DNA of 46,358 nucleotides from Gammaproteobacteria bacterium (GCA_009692265.1 SHZM01000021.1:1-46358), one strand, 5' to 3'. Positions 36,620 through 46,221 are shown, numbered from the stretch's first letter. Made by a program: numbers and translations. Notes: generated by a model from the letters alone, not told the origin.

Positions 36620-37453
36620 ATGTTTCGCGCAGTTTTTTTACTTTGTCTAATCGCGCACTGCGCACCGCTCGCCGCCTGGTCAACCCTGGATGATTGGGCG
36701 GCAGTCGTGGCGACGCAAATACAGCACAAGCGGGCGTTGCCGGTGCTTTCCGACTATGGTGCCGGACTGAGTCTGAGCGAAGCGTATAACGTTCAACGCA
36801 GGGTAATTGCGACCTTGGCACCCGCCACCGATGTCGCGGGATTCCGTGCCAGCCTGACCCGGCCGCGTGGGCAAGTGGAATTCGGTGTGCGCGAACCGGT
36901 GACAGGGGCAATGCTGCGGGCCGGGTTGCTACGCGGAAACGCCGAGCTGCGCTTGCGTGATTTCAAACATTTGATGATCGCACCCGGTTTGGGTTTCGTG
37001 CTTAAGGCAGGCGTCACCGCACCACTTTCAGACCTTTCGCAGCTTGCGCCACTGATTGCGACGGCCATGCCGGTGGTCGAGTTCTCGGATTATCATTTTG
37101 AGCGACCGACGGGGTTTCGTGGCGAAGATTTTATCGCCGGGAATGCCGCGTTTGCGAATTTGATAGTCGGCAAGCCGCTGCCAAATACGAGCGCCGAGAC
37201 CATCAACGGGGTAATTGTTGAGCTACTTATTGCCGAAACGGTGGTCGATCGCGGGCGTGCGATTAATGTGATGGGGAGCCAGCTCACCGCTTTGTACTGG
37301 CTCATTAATAAACTAATCGCGCAGGGATGGAACCTTCCGGCTGGGACATTGTTAGTAACCGGCGCGTTTAGCGATCCTGTACCCGCCACCAAAGGATCGT
37401 ACGTCGCGCGCTTTTGGGAAGCCGGGGAAGTACGCTTTTCAGTGACGCCGTAG
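36620..37453 (+). CDS. Exported 2-oxopent-4-enoate hydratase homologue
   Basis: 277 residues related to MhpD/fumarylacetoacetase-fold hydratases that act in aromatic meta-cleavage. The fold is recognisable in LSEAYNVQRRV, the Gly/Pro-rich PGLGFVLKAGV, MPVVEFSDYHFERPTGF and FSDPVPATKGSYVARFWEAG. The N-terminus FRAVFLLCLIAHCAPLAAW is a probable signal peptide, unusual for a family that is cytosolic. It may have been recruited for a periplasmic role. The catalytic acidic residues could not be assigned with certainty. It stands alone; ppsR follows convergently 2 bases after its stop. Confidence 0.72.
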   Translation: MFRAVFLLCLIAHCAPLAAWSTLDDWAAVVATQIQHKRALPVLSDYGAGLSLSEAYNVQRRVIATLAPATDVAGFRASLTRPRGQVEFGVREPVTGAMLRAGLLRGNAELRLRDFKHLMIAPGLGFVLKAGVTAPLSDLSQLAPLIATAMPVVEFSDYHFERPTGFRGEDFIAGNAAFANLIVGKPLPNTSAETINGVIVELLIAETVVDRGRAINVMGSQLTALYWLINKLIAQGWNLPAGTLLVTGAFSDPVPATKGSYVARFWEAGEVRFSVTP

Positions 37454-37455
37454 AT

Positions 37456-38262
37456 TTAGCGTAGGCCCTTGTCGCGCACAATCGTCGCTGCAATTTCCTC
37501 AATCGAAACGGTAGTCGTGTCCAAATACGGAATTCCTTCCTTTCGAAACAACTGCTCCGCACGCGCGACTTCGGACTGGCATTGCGCCAACGTGGAATAG
37601 CCCCCCTCCGGTCGCCGTTGGCTGCGGATCCGACTCAGTTGCTCCGGCAAAATCGTCAAGCCGTACAGCACTCGACGACTCGATTCCAAAATTTTCGGCA
37701 GCTTGATCTGCTCGAAGTCGTCATCGGTGAGGGGGTAATTCCCGGCCTTCAGTGAGTAATGCATCGACAGGTATAGACAGGTCGGCGTTTTACCGCAGCG
37801 TGACACGCCGACTAGCACAATTTCTGCTTCGTGCAGATCCCGCGTACCAAGCCCGTCGTCATGGCTTAATGTGAAATTCAGCGCGGTGAGTCGTCGCTCG
37901 TAGGCGAGGATATCGCCGATGCCGTGCATGCGCCCGGCTGTATGCGAGGACTCGCGCCCTAGCGCGCCTTCGAGCGGTTCGATGAACGTGCCGAACAGGT
38001 CGAAGACGTGTTCACCGCTCGACGCAATGATGTACTGCGTCGCGGGGTCTGTCAGTGTGCTAAACACCAAGGGTGGGAGCCCGTCTTCCCGTGTGGCAGC
38101 GCGAATCGTCTCGGCAGCGCTATACGCGGCGGCTTGGTTGGTGACAAATGGCAAAGTCCGGGTTGCGAACTCGAATCCAGGAAACTGGGTCAACAAACTC
38201 TGGCCCAAGGTTTCTACCGTTATCCCAGTCCGATCCGACACAAAAAACACTCGTCGCTTCAT
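37456..38262 (-). CDS. ppsR: PEP synthase regulatory kinase/pyrophosphorylase
   Basis: PSRP-type protein (DUF299) that phosphorylates PEP synthase with ADP and removes the phosphate with Pi, switching PpsA off and on. 268 residues from ATG 38262. The P-loop is VGVSRCGKTPTCLYL (about 155-169) and the N-terminus VFFVSDRTGITVETLGQSLL is typical. An upstream in-frame ATG at 38280 would add six residues. Divergent from its target gene ppsA with about 85 bases between, the usual arrangement. Confidence 0.94.
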   Translation of the reverse strand: MKRRVFFVSDRTGITVETLGQSLLTQFPGFEFATRTLPFVTNQAAAYSAAETIRAATREDGLPPLVFSTLTDPATQYIIASSGEHVFDLFGTFIEPLEGALGRESSHTAGRMHGIGDILAYERRLTALNFTLSHDDGLGTRDLHEAEIVLVGVSRCGKTPTCLYLSMHYSLKAGNYPLTDDDFEQIKLPKILESSRRVLYGLTILPEQLSRIRSQRRPEGGYSTLAQCQSEVARAEQLFRKEGIPYLDTTTVSIEEIAATIVRDKGLR

Positions 38263-38279
38263 TTCGCGGTGCCCCGACA

Positions 38280-38308
38280 TTAGCGGTTGAAAGCGGGTCG
38301 AGTACAAT
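38280..38308 (+). promoter_or_regulatory. Predicted ppsA promoter
   Basis: TTAGCG (38280-38285) is 17 bases upstream of TACAAT (38303-38308), which is followed by CGCCGCCT, the same string as at prfB (19703). The -35 is weak. The region also drives, divergently, ppsR. Confidence 0.5.
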
Positions 38309-38346
38309 CGCCGCCTGAACTAAATTGTCGCATAAGAAGGCTTTGC

Positions 38347-40713
38347 ATGACCGAATACATCGTCGCTCTCGACCAAACGGGAATGCGTGACATAGAGCGA
38401 GTAGGCGGTAAAAACGCCTCGTTAGGCGAAATGATTTGCCATTTAAGCAGTGCTGGGGTTCGCGTCCCCGGCGGCTTCGCGACGACGGCGGAGGCATTTC
38501 GTGAGTTCCTGGAGCACGAGGGGCTCGCAAAGCGGATCAGGGATCGACTAGCGCAGCTGGACACCAATGACGTGGCGGCGTTAGTCAATACTGGGCGCGA
38601 GATTCGACAATGGGTACTTCAGACACCGTTGCAGCCACCTTTCGAAGCCGCCATCGACGAGGCTTACGCCACCATGGTGAACGGCGCGACCCATGAATTC
38701 TCGGTCGCGGTTCGCTCGTCCGCCACTGCCGAAGATTTACCCACCGCCTCTTTTGCCGGACAGCAGGAAACGTTTCTCAACGTGCGGGGGCTCGTCGAAG
38801 TTAAGCATCGAATCAAGGACGTCTTCGCGTCATTGTTCAACGATCGCGCGATTTCCTACCGTGCGCATCATGGCTTCGACCATCACCAGGTAGCGTTGTC
38901 GGTCGGCATTCAACGCATGGTGCGTAGTGATCTAGGCACGAGTGGCGTGATGTTTACCTTGGATACCGAGTCCGGGTTTCGCGATGTCGTTTTTATTACC
39001 GCCAGCTACGGCTTGGGTGAATTGGTGGTTCAGGGTGCCGTGAACCCCGATGAATTCTACGTTTATAAGCCAGGCCTCAGGCTCGGGCACCCGGCGATTC
39101 TTCGCCGCAATTTGGGCACCAAACATTTTCGGATGACCTATGCCGATTTGAGCGCGCAGGGTGTGTCCGTGGTCACCTCCGACGTTTCAGAGGAAGAGCA
39201 AGGTCGATTCAGCGCTACGGATCCGCAAATCGAAGAATTGGCGCGGATTGCGCTGACGATCGAGGCGCACTATGGCCGTCCGATGGATATCGAATGGGCA
39301 CGCGACGGTATCGACGGGCATCTTTACGTGGTGCAAGCTCGGCCAGAAACGGTGCAAAGCCGAACCCAGCAAGTCATTGAACGATACAGTTTGGCCCAGC
39401 GTGGCGAAGTGATCGCGGAGGGCCGCAGTATTGGCCAACGCATCGGCAGCGGTATCGCACGGGTGGTGACGGATTTGTCGACGATGGGCGAACTCGCCGA
39501 AGGTGAAGTGCTTGTCACGGACATGACCGATCCGGATTGGGAGCCGGTGATGAAACGCGCCGCGGCTATCGTTACCAATCGCGGCGGGCGGACCTGCCAC
39601 GCGGCGATTATCGCCCGCGAATTGGGCGTGCCGGCAGTCGTCGGGTGCGGTGATGCAACGGTACAAATCAAACCCGGACAATCTGTCACGGTGTCATGCG
39701 CCGAAGGTGATACGGGTTTTATCTACGCGGGGAAGCTTGAATTTTCACGCCGCGAGATTGAACTCGCGGCGATGCCCGAGCTCCCGGTGAAGATCATGAT
39801 GAATGTGGGGAATCCCGACCGAGCCTTCGCGTTTTCGAATCTGCCGCATCGCGGTGTTGGACTCGCGCGGTTGGAATTCATCATCAACCGGATGATCGGC
39901 ATCCATCCACGAGCCCTACTCGAATACGAATCCCTTCCGGCAGAACTCCGCGCCAGTATCGCCCCGAGAATCTCGGCGTATTCGTCGCCGCGTGAATTTT
40001 TCGTTACGCGACTGACCGAAGGTATCGCCACGATCGGTGCGGCGTTCGCACCGCATCCTGTGATCGTACGGTTGTCGGATTTCAAATCCAACGAGTACGC
40101 CAATCTTGTTGGAGGCAAGCTGTACGAGCCGCACGAAGAGAATCCAATGCTGGGTTTCCGTGGTGCTTCGCGCTACCTCTCCGCGGCCTTTCGGCCATGT
40201 TTCGAGATGGAATGCGAAGCGATCCGTCGGGTCCGCGAGACGATGGGAATTAGCAATGTCGAGGTCATGGTGCCCTTCGTGCGCACTCCGGACGAGGCGC
40301 GCGAAGTTGTCGAGCTGCTCGCGCGCCATGGCTTAAAGCGTGGCCACCATGGACTACGCCTGATCATGATGTGTGAGTTGCCTTCGAACGCGTTGTTAGC
40401 CGACGCGTTCCTGGAGTACTTCGATGGCTTCTCTATCGGGTCCAACGATCTGACTCAGCTAACTTTGGGGTTGGATCGTGATTCAGGCCTCGTCGCGCAC
40501 CTGTTTGATGAGCGTAATGAGGCGGTAAAGAGCCTCATGGCACTTGCGATTAGCGCGTGTCGGCGGGCTGGGAAGTACATTGGGATCTGCGGGCAGGGGC
40601 CCTCCGATCATCCAGATCTCGCGGCCTGGCTGTTGGCGCAGGGAATCGAGAGCATTTCGCTGAATCCCGATTCCGTGGTCGAGACCTGGATCGCACTTGC
40701 AGGTCGTCGTTAA
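38347..40713 (+). CDS. ppsA: Phosphoenolpyruvate synthase
   Basis: Makes PEP from pyruvate and ATP for gluconeogenesis. 788 residues from ATG 38347; the open frame starts at 38287 but those residues have no family similarity. N-terminal ATP-grasp domain ([40 protein letters not shown]), central swivel domain with the phospho-acceptor His418 in [15 protein letters not shown], and C-terminal PEP/pyruvate barrel ending with the Cys in [13 protein letters not shown]. The regulatory Thr next to His418 (Thr416) is the site PpsR uses in E. coli. Complete and normal in length. Confidence 0.96.
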   Translation: MTEYIVALDQTGMRDIERVGGKNASLGEMICHLSSAGVRVPGGFATTAEAFREFLEHEGLAKRIRDRLAQLDTNDVAALVNTGREIRQWVLQTPLQPPFEAAIDEAYATMVNGATHEFSVAVRSSATAEDLPTASFAGQQETFLNVRGLVEVKHRIKDVFASLFNDRAISYRAHHGFDHHQVALSVGIQRMVRSDLGTSGVMFTLDTESGFRDVVFITASYGLGELVVQGAVNPDEFYVYKPGLRLGHPAILRRNLGTKHFRMTYADLSAQGVSVVTSDVSEEEQGRFSATDPQIEELARIALTIEAHYGRPMDIEWARDGIDGHLYVVQARPETVQSRTQQVIERYSLAQRGEVIAEGRSIGQRIGSGIARVVTDLSTMGELAEGEVLVTDMTDPDWEPVMKRAAAIVTNRGGRTCHAAIIARELGVPAVVGCGDATVQIKPGQSVTVSCAEGDTGFIYAGKLEFSRREIELAAMPELPVKIMMNVGNPDRAFAFSNLPHRGVGLARLEFIINRMIGIHPRALLEYESLPAELRASIAPRISAYSSPREFFVTRLTEGIATIGAAFAPHPVIVRLSDFKSNEYANLVGGKLYEPHEENPMLGFRGASRYLSAAFRPCFEMECEAIRRVRETMGISNVEVMVPFVRTPDEAREVVELLARHGLKRGHHGLRLIMMCELPSNALLADAFLEYFDGFSIGSNDLTQLTLGLDRDSGLVAHLFDERNEAVKSLMALAISACRRAGKYIGICGQGPSDHPDLAAWLLAQGIESISLNPDSVVETWIALAGRR

Positions 40714-40720
40714 GTAGCCG

Positions 40721-41380
40721 TCAATTCGACATTAAGCGCAGTTGCTCTTCGAGTACCTTGCGTTCCTGCGGAGAGAGCGTCTTCTCATCGAGTCGACTCT
40801 CGATAAGATGCCGCGGAACGAAGCCTTTAATGATTAAACGGCGCTTCTCCTCGGGCAGGATGTTGTCGCGAAAGAATAAATCGCCAATCGGAATCAATCG
40901 ATTTTCGGCAATCAACACCACTTCGTTGAGCAAAGCTCTGAATCCGCTATGGGTGGCGCGTAGACGTTCATCGATAAATTCAAATTGCGCGACTCCATCA
41001 CTGTAGATCGCGCGCATTTCCTTTTTGTAGCGTTCGATGACCAGGGAGTTGACCGTGGCTTCGATGCGGCTCTCGATTTTCTGTAGCCGTTGGCTGATAA
41101 GATACTGCATTATCTGCAGGTGTTTGGGGTCGCGCGCCACCTGTAAATAGATCGACAACACATCCTTGATGCCCATTCGTTCGTAGATGTCGTTAATGAA
41201 AATTTCGTTGCGGGCGTTCGCGAGTTCCTCGTAATCGCGTAGTCCGAGCAAGGTCGCGATATCCGGCAGTTCATGGATGTGCGGATTGAAGCCGATACTG
41301 CACAGAAGCTGCGAATGCGTGAGGCCTAAATTCTTGGCGACCGCGCGCGAACGGCGCACTTGCGGATCCTGGTCACGCAC
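40721..41380 (-). CDS. Hypothetical helical protein, possible 5' break
   Basis: 219 residues from GTG 41380, with no recognised family. It is largely alpha-helical and charged, with a hydrophobic-charged alternation in LISQRLQKIESRIEATVNSL that could form a coiled coil. The N-terminus AVAKNLGLTHSQLLCSIGF may be a small DNA-binding-like helix pair, but this is only a guess. There is no clear ribosome binding site at 41380, and in-frame sequence upstream (HWREELLKTLYPATA) also looks coding; ATG 41454 opens a different frame. A short frameshift near 41410-41430 is possible. Confidence 0.5.
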   Translation of the reverse strand: MRDQDPQVRRSRAVAKNLGLTHSQLLCSIGFNPHIHELPDIATLLGLRDYEELANARNEIFINDIYERMGIKDVLSIYLQVARDPKHLQIMQYLISQRLQKIESRIEATVNSLVIERYKKEMRAIYSDGVAQFEFIDERLRATHSGFRALLNEVVLIAENRLIPIGDLFFRDNILPEEKRRLIIKGFVPRHLIESRLDEKTLSPQERKVLEEQLRLMSN

Positions 41381-41473
41381 CGCAGTCGCCGGGTACAGCG
41401 TCTTGAGTAGCTCCTCTCGCCAGTGGCGGTGAGTAGGGAGTCGAAGGTCGACATGGGATGACCTTAGTTGGCT

Positions 41474-42346
41474 TTAGTTGTGAACACGAGAAGCCAGCTC
41501 GGTGGCTACAGCGAGAATCCGCTCTGCATCGAGCACCTGATCATTCGCTTCAAACAGCATCTCGATGCAGCAGCGATGTGTTTCGAGCTTCAAGCCACCG
41601 AACCCAAGCGCGCCGAAACACTGTTTGTCGTATTTAAGACTCCCGCGGTCACTCAATTCGATGCCTTCAATTCCGGCCGGTGGGCTTGAGTTTGCATCCA
41701 TGATCACTTTGAGGCTGGCATGGGATTGCCAAATCGAAGCTGGTAGCAAGGTAACGCCAGCCGCACCGGTCGCCAGGACAATCTCTGCACCATCAAGCGC
41801 TGCTGTTAATGCTTCGGGGTTGTCGACCGCAGCGGCGCCTAAGTTAACTTGAAACCGTCGATTCAACGCCGCGCACACCGTCTCTGCGCGCGCGAGTTGT
41901 CGGGAAGTCACCGTCACAGTGGCACCCCCGAGCGCGAGCATCACTGCAGCGCGCTGCCCGACTGGCCCTGTCCCCGCGAGGATTACGGCCCGCTGACCGG
42001 CAATTTCGCGCCCTCGGCGCAGGCTTGCGACCACGGCGGCCGCAGTGGTGTTCGCACCGTTGCTGTCGAGCATCACCGACACGCGAAAATTGCCGAAGAA
42101 TTGTCGCGTAATCTTCTCTAAGACAGCTTCACCCGCCGCCATCTCGCTGCCCGTGATAAACAATGCGGTGAATTTCTTATTGCCCGGCGCACGCGTGAAG
42201 ATGGCACCCTCGACCAAACGCCCGACATTGTCGGGGTTTACCCCACCGAGCACCGTGACGTGATCGGCGCCGCCGTCATAGGCCACCACGGTATCGAAGG
42301 TGTTGGGGATGGGATCGGTATCTAGCTGGAATAACAATTTCTTCAC
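41474..42346 (-). CDS. mtdA: NADP-dependent methylene-tetrahydrofolate/methanopterin dehydrogenase
   Basis: 290 residues from GTG 42346 (GGGAGA upstream). The protein matches MtdA of methylotrophs, which oxidises methylene-H4F (and methylene-H4MPT) with NADP. Landmarks: KKLLFQLDTDPIPNTFD, VVAYDGGADHVTVLGGV, NPDNVGRLVEGAIFTR, SVMLDSNGANTTAAA, the NADP-binding GTGPVGQRAAVMLALGGA and the C-terminal FGALGFGGLKLETHRCCIEM. MtdA and MtdB cannot be told apart with certainty by eye; the neighbouring fchA favours MtdA. It is divergent from fchA. Confidence 0.86.
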   Translation of the reverse strand: MKKLLFQLDTDPIPNTFDTVVAYDGGADHVTVLGGVNPDNVGRLVEGAIFTRAPGNKKFTALFITGSEMAAGEAVLEKITRQFFGNFRVSVMLDSNGANTTAAAVVASLRRGREIAGQRAVILAGTGPVGQRAAVMLALGGATVTVTSRQLARAETVCAALNRRFQVNLGAAAVDNPEALTAALDGAEIVLATGAAGVTLLPASIWQSHASLKVIMDANSSPPAGIEGIELSDRGSLKYDKQCFGALGFGGLKLETHRCCIEMLFEANDQVLDAERILAVATELASRVHN

Positions 42347-42563
42347 AAAGTCTCCCGGGAACGGTGCGCAGGTGCCGGGTGGCTCACCTGCTGGTGCTAA
42401 GGACCCAGGCGGAAATAATCTTGTCTCACCGAGGGTGTTTCTGAGCGCTTGCTGCAAGGCGCGTTATCGCCGGGAATGGTGGGGCCATTGCCAAGAAACG
42501 CAACGCCGCAGCAATCGCTCAGAAGCAGCCGAATGTAAAGATTATTTCGGCCCGGGTCCTAAG

Positions 42564-42569
42564 TATAAT
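42564..42569 (+). promoter_or_regulatory. Predicted -10 box of fchA
   Basis: TATAAT followed by CCCGGCCT, 30 bases before ATG 42600. It resembles the -10/discriminator of prfB and ppsA. No good -35 was seen, so an activator may be needed. Confidence 0.45.
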
Positions 42570-42599
42570 CCCGGCCTCCCTCGTCGCAGCGAATACCTT

Positions 42600-43226
42600 A
42601 TGTCGATTGATCAGCACGGTCTTGAACAATTCCTCGACGCGCTTGCCAGCCGTGCACCAACACCAGGCGGTGGTAGTGCGGCAAGCCTGATGGGTGCCAT
42701 GGGAGCCGCGCTTGTCGCAATGGTATGCCAGTTGACCACCGGTAAGGGAAAATATGCGGGCGTTGAACACGAAATCCAGGAATGCTTGGCGCAGGCGGAA
42801 GCACTGCGGGCGCAGGTTACGGCCACGCATGCTCAGGATATTGCGGCCTTTGATGCGGTGATGGCCGCGTATGGGTTGCCGCGGGCCAGCGATGAGGAAA
42901 AAGCCGCGCGTGGGGATGCGATTCAACGCGCTCTCGGCGTTGCCACCGAGGTTCCACTGCGCTGCGCCCGGTTGTGCGCGGAGGTGCTCCAGGTGAGCGG
43001 AACGGTGGCGAAGATCGGTAATTTAACGGTGATTAGCGATGCCGGGGTGGCCGCAATGGCCGCCTATGCCGGTCTTAAGAGCGCGGCGTTAAACGTGTAT
43101 ATCAATGTGCCGAATCTCACGGATCGAACCCTGGCTGACCGGAGTCAGCGCGAGATCGAACAGCTGACTGCCGCGGCAGATCGTGCAGTCGTCGAGATTT
43201 ACCAATTTGTGCGCGGGAAAGTTTAA
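42600..43226 (+). CDS. fchA: Methenyltetrahydrofolate cyclohydrolase FchA
   Basis: 208 residues, the same size as Methylobacterium FchA, which hydrolyses methenyl-H4F to 10-formyl-H4F after the MtdA step. Shared wording: ASRAPTPGGGSAASLMGAMG, ALVAMVCQLTTGKGKY, AFDAVMAAYGLP and the C-terminal GNLTVISDAGVAAMAAYAGL. It belongs to the FTCD cyclodeaminase fold family; formiminotransferase-cyclodeaminase function is less likely because no formiminotransferase domain is present. ATG 42600 is chosen over the long upstream open frame. Together with mtdA it allows formaldehyde-level C1 units to be oxidised to 10-formyl-H4F. Confidence 0.88.
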   Translation: MSIDQHGLEQFLDALASRAPTPGGGSAASLMGAMGAALVAMVCQLTTGKGKYAGVEHEIQECLAQAEALRAQVTATHAQDIAAFDAVMAAYGLPRASDEEKAARGDAIQRALGVATEVPLRCARLCAEVLQVSGTVAKIGNLTVISDAGVAAMAAYAGLKSAALNVYINVPNLTDRTLADRSQREIEQLTAAADRAVVEIYQFVRGKV

Positions 43227-43361
43227 GACAAAAAACGGTAGTTGAACTGCGTGCGAAGCGCGTCCGATGGCTCACGGGGTTGGCGCCACTACCCTTAGGC
43301 GGTAGCTACGTCAGGCAGTCGGTATTTCCGCTTGGGTATCCAGATCGTGCGCGATGCGATT

Positions 43362-44225
43362 CTACAAACTCACGATCCGCATCGAGTAGTCGATCGCTCG
43401 CACATGTTTTGTCAGTGCACCAATCGACACGAAGTCCACGCCGGTCGCGGCCACCGCCGGAAGATTGTCTAATTCAAATCCTCCGGAAGCTTCGAGCGGC
43501 ACTCGTCCCGCTGCCTGGACCACGGCTGTCGCCATTTGTTGTAGATCGAAATTATCCAGTAGCAACATGTCGGCACCAGCGGCGATCGCTTCTTCGACTT
43601 GATCTAAGCGCTCAACTTCAACTTCGATCGCAATACCAGCCTCGCCACTGCGCAATGCTTGAATTGCCGCACTGATTGAACCGGCTGCAGCGATATGATT
43701 TTCTTTCACGAGAATACCGTCGTAGAGGCCGGCACGATGGTTATAACCACCGCCGCATTTCACTGCGTATTTTTGCGCTCGGCGCAGGCCTGGGATTGTC
43801 TTGCGTGTGTCGAGGAGGCGAGTGCTCGCGCTGGCGAGTTTTTCGACATAGTGCGCGGTGACGGTCGCGGTTCCCGAAAGTGACTGAAGAAAGTTCAGGG
43901 CAGTTCGTTCACCCGTGACAAGAACCCGCGCATTGCCCGCAATTTCGCAGATTAAATCGCCGGCCTTCAACCGATCTCCGTCGGCGAATTTCCAGGTGAT
44001 CCCGGTGGTTGAATCGAGCGAATTGAACACTTGATCGAACCAGCGGATGCCGCAGAGGACAGCCGGCTCGCGAACGATCACCGAAGCGGTCGCTGTGCGA
44101 GTGGGGTGGATGAGGTGAGCCGTACGATCGCCCGCGCCGATGTCTTCGACGAGTGCATTGGCGACAGAGACCTCGAGATCCGCAAAAAAGTCGATGGCGG
44201 TCGAGCTTCGATCGAACTTCAACAT
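43362..44225 (-). CDS. nadC: Quinolinate phosphoribosyltransferase
   Basis: Forms nicotinate mononucleotide from quinolinate and PRPP in NAD synthesis. 287 residues from ATG 44225 with GGAGA upstream. The active-site stretch LLDTRKTIPGLRRAQKYAVK and CGGGYNHRAGLYDGILVKEN is complete, and the C-terminal LEASGGFELDNLPAVAATGV barrel strands are present. Divergent from ampD with 87 bases between, the common nadC/ampD arrangement of gammaproteobacteria. Confidence 0.95.
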   Translation of the reverse strand: MLKFDRSSTAIDFFADLEVSVANALVEDIGAGDRTAHLIHPTRTATASVIVREPAVLCGIRWFDQVFNSLDSTTGITWKFADGDRLKAGDLICEIAGNARVLVTGERTALNFLQSLSGTATVTAHYVEKLASASTRLLDTRKTIPGLRRAQKYAVKCGGGYNHRAGLYDGILVKENHIAAAGSISAAIQALRSGEAGIAIEVEVERLDQVEEAIAAGADMLLLDNFDLQQMATAVVQAAGRVPLEASGGFELDNLPAVAATGVDFVSIGALTKHVRAIDYSMRIVSL

Positions 44226-44312
44226 GAGATTCTCCAAAATTGCGCTTGCAGCGGTAGACAGTTTTGCGAACTATACCGCGCGGGACGAAGACAGGGCACA
44301 CACGGACAAGCG

Positions 44313-44882
44313 ATGCAGCAGATAATACCGAGTGAGTTTACCGAAGGGTGGTGGAGTGCCGCGGAACGACGCCCCTCACCGAATCACGATCTGCGTCCGC
44401 CACACACGGTCGATATGCTCGTCGTGCATGCGATCAGCCTTCCTCCTGGCGAATACGGCAGTGCCGCTATCAGCGCGCTTTTCTGCAATACGCTGGATTA
44501 TGGTGCACACCCTTACTATTCGGGGTTACAGGGGCTCAAAGTCTCCGCCCATTTTCTGATCGAGCGTGACGGTCGCCTCACCCAGTATGTGTCGGTGCTA
44601 CACCGTGCGTGGCACGCCGGGGTGTCGCGGTTTAGCGGCCAGAACGCGTGTAATAACCGTTCGATTGGCGTTGAGTTGGAAGGTTGCGATGACGATCCGT
44701 TTACCCCAGCACAATATCTCAGCCTAGGACGCTTAACTGCAGCTTTGTTCGGGCAGTTTCCCGCCCTGTCTTTAGCGCGGATCGTGGGGCACGCGGATAT
44801 TGCGCCAGACCGAAAGACTGATCCAGGGCCGTTATTCGATTGGATCGGTTTTCGTGCGGCAGTCGCGGCGGCGCGTAGATAG
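44313..44882 (+). CDS. ampD: 1,6-anhydro-N-acetylmuramyl-L-alanine amidase
   Basis: Cytosolic zinc amidase that recycles anhydromuropeptides and thereby keeps beta-lactamase induction low. 189 residues from ATG 44313; the long upstream open frame is antisense to nadC. The zinc ligands are His39, His160 and Asp170 (VDMLVVHAI, IVGHADIAPDRKTDPGPLFD), and the substrate segment SAHFLIERDGRLTQYV is present. Its stop directly abuts the convergent lpxH stop. Confidence 0.95.
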   Translation: MQQIIPSEFTEGWWSAAERRPSPNHDLRPPHTVDMLVVHAISLPPGEYGSAAISALFCNTLDYGAHPYYSGLQGLKVSAHFLIERDGRLTQYVSVLHRAWHAGVSRFSGQNACNNRSIGVELEGCDDDPFTPAQYLSLGRLTAALFGQFPALSLARIVGHADIAPDRKTDPGPLFDWIGFRAAVAAARR

Positions 44883-45629
44883 CTAGGCCGCGAGGGTCCC
44901 GATCAATTCCGCGGCGCCGATCAGCTTTTTCTCTGCGCCCGTGCACCACAGGACTTGATTGCCTGTATACCAATCCCCTAAGACAATGCGCTGACTGAGC
45001 GGTGCGCCTTCGAGTCTATGCACTGCCGGGCGATGCGTGTGACCGTGGATGAGGTGTGAAACTCGGTGTTCCTGCATCACGCGGACAACTTCGTCGGGAT
45101 CGACATCCATGATGTCATCTTCTTTTTCCAGCATGGAGGCTTGAGTCCCGCTGCGCGTTTGCGCCGCGACCCGGTAGCGCTCCGCCAGCGGGAGGCTTAG
45201 GAACTGGCGCTGATTGTCGGGCGCACGCACGTACTGACGGAAGGCTTGATATTTTAGATCGTTGATACACAGCAAATCGCCGTGGGTGAGTAGCGTGGAT
45301 GTTCCGAACAGATCCACAACTTCAAAATCCGCCAGCGGCCGGGCCTTGGTTTCAGCAAAAAATCGCTCGCCCATTAAAAAATCGCGATTGCCCGTCATGA
45401 CATACACGGCGGGACAGACCGTCGCAGCCAGCGCTAAGGCCTCGACCAAGGCTCGGTGAGCGGGCGCGACATCGTCGTCTCCAACCCAGAATTCGACGAC
45501 GTCGCCGAGTAAATAGATCGCCTCAGCGCGTGGGGCGATTTGTTCTAGTAGACGGAAAAAAAGCGCGATTCGATCGGGGCGTTGCGGACTTAAATGCAAA
45601 TCCGAGGCGAAGAGGACGCCTTTCATCAC
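44883..45629 (-). CDS. lpxH: UDP-2,3-diacylglucosamine pyrophosphatase
   Basis: Lipid A pathway enzyme releasing UMP to give lipid X. 248 residues. Calcineurin-type metal motifs: FASDLHLSP (Asp10, His12), YLLGDVVEFWVGDDD, TGNRDFLMG, LTHGDLLC and HGHTHRPAVHRLEG. GTG 45629 or ATG 45626 can start it. It lies 5 bases after ppiB on the same strand, and the ppiB-lpxH order is widespread in beta- and gammaproteobacteria. Confidence 0.93.
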   Translation of the reverse strand: MMKGVLFASDLHLSPQRPDRIALFFRLLEQIAPRAEAIYLLGDVVEFWVGDDDVAPAHRALVEALALAATVCPAVYVMTGNRDFLMGERFFAETKARPLADFEVVDLFGTSTLLTHGDLLCINDLKYQAFRQYVRAPDNQRQFLSLPLAERYRVAAQTRSGTQASMLEKEDDIMDVDPDEVVRVMQEHRVSHLIHGHTHRPAVHRLEGAPLSQRIVLGDWYTGNQVLWCTGAEKKLIGAAELIGTLAA

Positions 45630-45634
45630 AATCG

Positions 45635-46138
45635 TTACAGCACGATCGCGCTGATGAGCTTCACAGGTTCGATCGGAACATCCTGCATCCCACCTTTTCT
45701 GCCCGTGGTCACACCTTTGATGAGATTCACGATGTCCATCCCGGCAACAACGCGCCCGAATACGCAGTAGCCCCAGCCATCAGCTGATTCCGTACGGTGG
45801 TCGAGAAAGAGGTTGTCGTTAACGTTAATGAAAAATTGCGCGGAGGCCGAATGTGGATCATTCGTGCGCGCCATCGCGACTGTTCCAGTGGTATTGCTGA
45901 GCCCGTTATTGGCTTCATTTTGAACCGGCGCGCGGGTCGCTCTCTGTGACATATCTTCGTCCAGCCCACCGCCCTGGATCATGAAACCATCGATCACGCG
46001 ATGAAAAATAGTATTAGAGTAGGAGTTGTCGCTCACGTACTGGGTGAAATTCGCGACGGTCAGCGGGGCCTGCTCTGTAAATAATTCAAGCGTGATATCG
46101 CCTTTGGAGGTTTCCAGGCGAACTTGCGACAAAGCCAT
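45635..46138 (-). CDS. ppiB: Cyclophilin-type peptidyl-prolyl isomerase
   Basis: 167-residue cytosolic cyclophilin catalysing proline cis-trans isomerisation. Active-site residues are visible in [15 protein letters not shown] (the catalytic Arg), [17 protein letters not shown] and the [20 protein letters not shown] segment. There is no signal peptide, so it corresponds to PpiB rather than the periplasmic PpiA. Confidence 0.94.
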   Translation of the reverse strand: MALSQVRLETSKGDITLELFTEQAPLTVANFTQYVSDNSYSNTIFHRVIDGFMIQGGGLDEDMSQRATRAPVQNEANNGLSNTTGTVAMARTNDPHSASAQFFINVNDNLFLDHRTESADGWGYCVFGRVVAGMDIVNLIKGVTTGRKGGMQDVPIEPVKLISAIVL

Positions 46139-46221
46139 AACAAACTATCCTCTATGGTCTATGGAATTAATCGAGGCGCGATGGTGCGTGAAGCGCGAAG
46201 CAATCTCAAGCATTAGCCTTG

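Noticed and set aside
39187..39681. Long minus-strand open frame inside ppsA
   Set aside because: Shadow of a strongly conserved plus-strand gene.
44031..44312. Upstream extension of ampD
   Set aside because: Antisense to nadC and without similarity; the AmpD N-terminus begins at ATG 44313.
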